From Scalesia atractyloides (lineage: Eukaryota; Streptophyta; Magnoliopsida; Asterales; Asteraceae), in assembly GCA_947069175.1 (NCBI GenBank), contig CAMTDV010000023.1, positions 88,133,563-88,197,562 of the forward strand: 64,000 bases of DNA. The letters run 5' to 3'. Shown here one piece after another: positions 59,421-64,000 of this stretch (the stretch's first letter is position 1; each line of letters starts with the position of its first letter). The position numbers were made by a program, and so were the translations under genes. A model generated the notes under the pieces. The model was not told the origin of the DNA, ran no database searches, and saw nothing but the letters and a program-made list of their open reading frames with translations.

Positions 59421-59903
59421 TAGGGGTGCTAAATGGTCAGGTTCGCGGAGTGGCGAGTTCAACCAAACCCGAACCCAATCTTGTCATATGTATGGAACCC
59501 GAACACGATCCGAATATCAGTGGGTTGACTCGAACACGATTTGTATAACCCAAATTTTCAAATTTTTTAGCAAATTAATATATTAAATTTAAATTTTATT
59601 AAAAAAACACAAATGTATAATAAAATAGTTTTTTAAATATAACTTTATATCAATATCTCCTTTTTAAGTTATAAAAATACATAAAATACACACCGAAATA
59701 AATTTATGACATAATATATAGTGTAAAAAATAAAATATAATATAAATGGATTAAACGGGTCAACCCAACCCGGCCTGTTTAGCTAAATGGGTTAGCGGGT
59801 TCAACCTGAAACTGATCTGAACCTGTTTAGACTAAACCTAAACCTGCGAATTTCGTGTTAGGTTTGTGTTTTGTTTTCGGTCGTGTCAGAAATTCACACC
59901 CTA
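59421..59903. mobile_element. hAT-type MITE in the copia LTR
   Basis: A 483-base element with ends TAGGGGTG and CACCCTA. Perfect 8-base target duplication CTATAGAT (59413-59420 and 59904-59911). No coding. It interrupts the 5' LTR of the copia element. Confidence 0.88.
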
Positions 59904-60249
59904 CTATAGATACATACTGCACATGTATATACTCTAATAACTCTAGTAGAATAATTATGTGTAATCACTAGTGTAATTTACACAATTTGTTTTAGATTCT
60001 GGGACTTATTACGTGCTTAATAAGATGAGAAAGAAAAATCTTTTTCACATCTTACGTTAAGTAATTTGTATGTTAAAACCTATATATACCAGAACCTAAT
60101 TATAATTATATATTTGTTATACTATATGTATTTATTTATATGCCAATATGTTAATTTACACTCAAGCATAATCAAACTTGCTGCGTAAAGCTCTAATTCG
60201 AGCTATTTTGTTAAACGATTTTCTATTACGGGAGATGGATGTAACCATT

Positions 60250-60930
60250 AGTTTATTCTTGACCATTGATGTTATAGAAGATTGACGCGCGCGCATTCCG
60301 TCGCAGCTAACGAAATTGACATGTTGTTGATTAGATTCACATTTAGAATGTGTTAAAGATATTTTTGTCAGTTAAGTCTATATTACTATCTTATACAAAT
60401 AAGTAATTCACCAAATAAGCTCAATACAATTAATGGCATCATAATTACTACGTTACATGACTTGTATCCATATAAATAACCTATCGTATTAAACCCCCTG
60501 CGTCGCGGCGGGGGCGTTACCGTGATAAATAGCACCAATGCCACACTATAGCCAACGACCACCAACATTGAAGGTGCGGCGTCTTAACGTGGAGAAATTA
60601 GACCAACATATAAAACATAGAAAATAATGACTAACTCGATTTAGGATTCGAAAGTTGTGACGAACTTATTAAACGTGAAAAAATAGACGACGTAAATACA
60701 TTGAACCACACACGTACGTTGCGCCATGTTAACTCGCAAAATTTAGAACGAAGCGTATAACAAAACGTAAAGTCGTTGAACCACACACACACTGTCCCGT
60801 GTAAACTCACAAAATTTAGAACTAACCGTAAAACGAAAATTTTCAAAATATGAAAAACATAGGGGATCAAAGTTGAAAGTAAAAATGTTGTGAGGTTAAA
60901 TTGGTAAACTAAAAACTTTTGGGTTAAAAC
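60250..60930. repeat. Dispersed repeat related to 19009-19800 (Helitron-like remnant)
   Basis: Shares CACAAAATTTAGAAC, GTAAAACGA and GATCAAAGTTGAAA phrases with 19009-19800. A GC-rich palindrome CCCCCTGCG/CGGCGGGGG lies at about 60489-60512. No coding. Confidence 0.4.
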
Positions 60931-62660
60931 TACAAAATCAAGTAGTTTTAGGTTTAAAGTGAAATATCATTTTAAAAAAAAACCCTCAAAACATGGGGTA
61001 CAACAAATCAATACCTTAACTTGTTGCTAATTTATATTATGTAAATTTGGAATCAAGTGTTTTTAATTTTATAAAATTCTATTTTATCCTAGGTATCAAG
61101 CTCTCTAAAAACACATTAATTTAGGGTGTTGATTAGTACTCATCTCTGATTTGCAGATATAATCAAGTGTGAATCGGAAATTTTTGTATAAACTCAAATA
61201 CGAACTCAAAAATCGAGTCTGATACATAAACAATACACTCGTTTTCAGAGGTTGTCATGAATATGACCCGCTTAACCCAAAATTTTCTATTTTATTTATT
61301 GCATATTATTACTATGAAATTATAAACTTAAAATATAATGTATAAATATGTATAAATAATTACATTTAAACTATAAAACTTGTTGTTTATCTTTCCTTTA
61401 ACTTTTAGTTTTGATACATCCGGTTTAAGTTATTTTATCAAACCATTTCTTTAGAAATATATAAACATAAGCGGTTAAACAAGGCAACATACGAGCCCGA
61501 TCCATCTGGCTAAATGTGTTTGCGGGTTTGGCCTAAACTAGAACTAACCCATTAGATCCCCAAATTTCATATTTGGTTTGTGTCTTGTTAGAAATTTACA
61601 CCGGTACTAATGATGTATAGCATCATAAGGTTGTTCACTACCAAAGAAGAAGATATTACCAAACTAATGCTCACATGGGAATAACAAGACAATGACATTT
61701 ATGTAAAAACCAACCTTGGGCCCATAAACTTTGTCTTTTAAGGTTGCATGTGATACAACTGAACATAACGAATTGTTGGCACCAAATCTTTGGTTGGCCA
61801 CCACCATATGATCATGAACCACAAACAAAGCACCTCATCTCATGCATGGACTTGCAGAAGTGGTCCGTAGCTCACACAAAGCTCCATGCAACCCATGCTT
61901 AAACACAATGTTAGAATCCAAAGTTGTAGCCAATTGTGGCCAACAAAAGGTTGCATTATGGAAGACTCTAGGTCTATGTAATATGCCAATTATGAAATAT
62001 GAATCAAAAGATGTGTACAAAACCTAAGCGGCCCTATTTTTTAAAAGTCGCGGCCATGGTATGACACGTAATACCTTAAATCGAAAGAAAACAAACTATG
62101 ATAAATGAATGCAAAAAAAAAGTTCAAATCACTAGAAGCCAGTATTAAAAGGCCTAAGAGCACGTGAGGGTAACAACCCCGCAAGGAATCCTAAGGGACG
62201 ACAGACAACTACTCACATGATCATAAAAGATCTTTTGAGCGCTTTGGTTTCTTTGAGGCGACACGAATTAGCATACATAAAAAAGTAAACATAACAAGTA
62301 AATGACTTTAAACATAGGTCATTTTGTTTGTAGACTCCAAATTCACTCACCAAGTAGCATCTTGCCATTAGTGCAATAAGTGAATCCTATAAAATCTTTA
62401 AACTGTGAGTTAGAGAGACTATTAGATTATACCATTATGATGAGATGCAAAATCTCTTTAAGACAAAGAAGCTAAGAAATGATTGCATATCAAAGTTAAA
62501 AAGAGTTTATGCCACCAACAAATACAAGGTCAATAAGTTAGGTGAAAAACTGTACACCATTGCCAAAAAAAAAAAAAAAACTACAAAACATAGCTTCACA
62601 AAAAGATGAAAAAAACCAACAAGAACACAATACAAAGAACCAATCATTTCAAATTTTGAT
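60931..62660. other. Spacer downstream of the receptor kinase gene
   Basis: AT-rich. 61250-61600 resembles a diverged MITE (GGGTTTGGCC, ATTTGGTTTGTGTC). The last about 100 bases before the kinase stop are its probable 3' untranslated region. A 15-base A run lies at about 62566-62580. No gene is supported; the paired frames at 61835-62027 overlap on both strands. Confidence 0.35.
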
Positions 62661-64000
62661 TCATAACTGTTCAAGAACTTTTAGAAGTCCAACTACTTGT
62701 TGCATACTTGGCCTCTTTGCTGGAAGATCGGCTGTACACAGATAACCAATTTTCAACACCTCAACCATTTGACCCTCGGTTCCAGTCCCACGAATCTTCG
62801 GGTCTATAATCTGTGACCCACAATTCTTCTTCACTAATTTTCGCACCCAACTCACCAAGTTTGCATCTTTTGAGAAATTATCATCCGGGTAGTCGTCTTC
62901 AATAGGCTTTTTTCCTGTTATTAGCTCAAAAAGAATCACTCCAAATCCAAAAACATCAGATTTTGGAGTGATCACATATGGTGAAGAGCTTTCATCTTGA
63001 ATTAGAAACTCGGGCGGGATGTATCCAGGGGACCCACGAGTGATCTCATCTTCAAGATCATTACCAAAGATTTTTGAAAGTCCAAAATCCGATAATCTTG
63101 GTTCAAGATTGTAATCAAGATACACACTACTCGCCTTAACGTCTCTATGAAGGATGGGCGTGAACATCCATGGTGTAGAAATGCCAATGCACGAGCCGTC
63201 CCTAATGCAACTTTATGCCTAAATTGCCAGGTGGTTAACAACCCTTCGGACCCCACGTTTTGAATCCTGTTATTGTTACTTTCATCAACTTCCCATGTGT
63301 TAGAAGTCCAATCTTCTATAGTTTGAACTCCAAGAGGAAGATCATGAAGCAAACTATGCAAGTTTCCATTCTCCATGTAATCATAAATTGCAATTCGTTT
63401 CTCACCCACAAACAATATCCTGTTAAAGGAACAAGATTCGGGTGTTTTATTCTTCCAAGATGCTCGAGCTCTCTTGCTGCTTCTTGATCAGTCATCGTGG
63501 ATCCATGGACCAAAACCTTAACCGCTACATGGATGCCACCCGGCAAGAATCCTCTATAAACGGGCCCAAACCGCCCTTCAGCTAAAAGAGTATCTCTATC
63601 AAAATTTGAAGTAGCCAAAAGAAGATCAGAGAAGGTGAAATTTAGCAAAGGCTTTTCAAAGATCAATACAGGCACTGAAGTTGCAACCTTTACATTGGCT
63701 TCCCAAGTGGTGGAATCTGTTTGGAATGAAAACGGGCCAGGCATAACTTGCTCTTCTTTGCAAGAATCTTGTTTGACAGCCCACATTTCCGTTTCTTTCC
63801 GACAACCAAACATACAAAGTAGCAACGACACTAGAAAGAGGATTATTGAAATGGTAAAAGCTAAAGCAAACTCGAGTCCCCTATGGCTATGAGATTTTGT
63901 CTTCAATAGATTCGGGTTTGCAGCAATAGGGCAACGATGTGATGACCCAATGAATGCGGATTTAAGGGTCTCGGGTGAAAACTCAGAATCCAAAGGGTAA
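62661..64000 (-). CDS. LRR receptor-like kinase (At2g24230-like), C-terminal part, two frame breaks
   Basis: A plasma-membrane receptor kinase. Only the end of the ectodomain, the membrane segment and the cytoplasmic kinase are in the window; the LRRs lie to the right. Read from 64000: PETLKSAFIG, a hydrophobic segment LEFALAFTISIILFLVSLLL (residues about 43-62), a C-rich juxtamembrane stretch, then the kinase: GRFGPVYRG (G loop), VAVKVL (Lys), HRDVKASSVYLD, DFGLSK, GSPGYIPPEF, SDVFGFGVILFELITGKKP, ending QQVVGLLKVLEQL and TGA at 62661. Two one-base deletions, near 63404-63413 (TGYCL/VGEKR) and 63155-63163 (HHGCS/PILHRD), split the frame. The usual HRDxxxxN Asn is Ser, as I recall it is in At2g24230, so it may be a weak or pseudo-kinase. 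Family is certain; exact orthology is inferred. Confidence 0.85.

Larger units (their letters stand above)
39879..60100 (-). mobile_element. Ty1/copia retrotransposon, decayed and disrupted by nested insertions
   Basis: On the minus strand: part of the 5' LTR (from about 60100 down to 59293), primer site 59292-59281, gag 56907-55738 and 43037 downward, protease, integrase, RT and RNase H to about 39940, then a short LTR remnant. Copia order (integrase before RT) is clear. Interruptions: hAT element 56915-59228, solo LTR 43038-55737 with a composite element inside it, and a MITE at 59421-59903 in the LTR. The 3' LTR is cut to about 60 bases (39879-39940) that match the start of 59293. The outer end of the 5' LTR is not resolved, so 60100 is approximate. 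Confidence 0.8.

Noticed and set aside
61835..62027. Overlapping frames on both strands
   Set aside because: Mirror-image short frames without a recognisable protein or splice context.
1..64000. CRISPR arrays, bacterial operons, phage or plasmid features
   Set aside because: Introns, plant retroelements and SINE/hAT content show plant nuclear DNA. The repeats here are transposon modules, not CRISPR.

Overview
This is plant nuclear DNA, AT-rich and dominated by repeats. Three intron-bearing or kinase genes with close angiosperm relatives sit among LTR retrotransposons, hAT elements and a tRNA-derived SINE. A eudicot is likely. I suspect an Asteraceae-like genome from the style of the repeats, but the window does not prove it.

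Layout. 1-6918 (minus strand) is the 5' part of an autonomous Ty3/gypsy element: integrase start, RNase H, RT, protease, gag, leader, tRNA-Met primer site, then a 2.66-kb LTR. It abuts, and probably is inserted into, a plus-strand gag-only relative (6919-13388). 14297-17188 is a solo LTR with a 5-bp target duplication. 18328-18508 is a SINE. 20543-26946 (minus) is a group I WRKY gene resembling WRKY32. 29073-37627 (minus) is a 12-exon SART-1/DOT2 splicing-factor gene. 38262-39650 is a foldback element with long terminal inverted repeats. 39879 to about 60100 is a decayed minus-strand Ty1/copia element. It was hit by a gypsy-type solo LTR (43038-55737), which was itself hit by a three-LTR composite gag-only element (45217-54749), and also by two hAT elements. 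62661-64000 (minus) is the 3' part of an LRR receptor-like kinase gene resembling At2g24230.

The most unusual content is the gag-only/autonomous gypsy family. Every sufficiently complete LTR carries three or four tandem units of about 175 bp that look tRNA-like (an A-box/D-arm-like hairpin plus a hairpin with a GGTTCGA B-box-like loop). On the opposite strand each also carries a serine/leucine-tRNA-like module. The 3' noncoding part of the internal domain holds a tandem array with a conserved 12-bp inverted repeat. A second, shorter palindromic repeat is shared between LTRs and the 3' internal region. The gag-only copies use nearly the same gag and LTR as the autonomous copy next door, so they look like a helper/parasite pair.

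All three host genes are almost perfectly conserved in exon structure, yet each has one or more single-base frame breaks, and the DOT2 gene also has an in-frame stop. Either these are young pseudogenes or the assembly carries uncorrected indels. I give positions so this can be decided.
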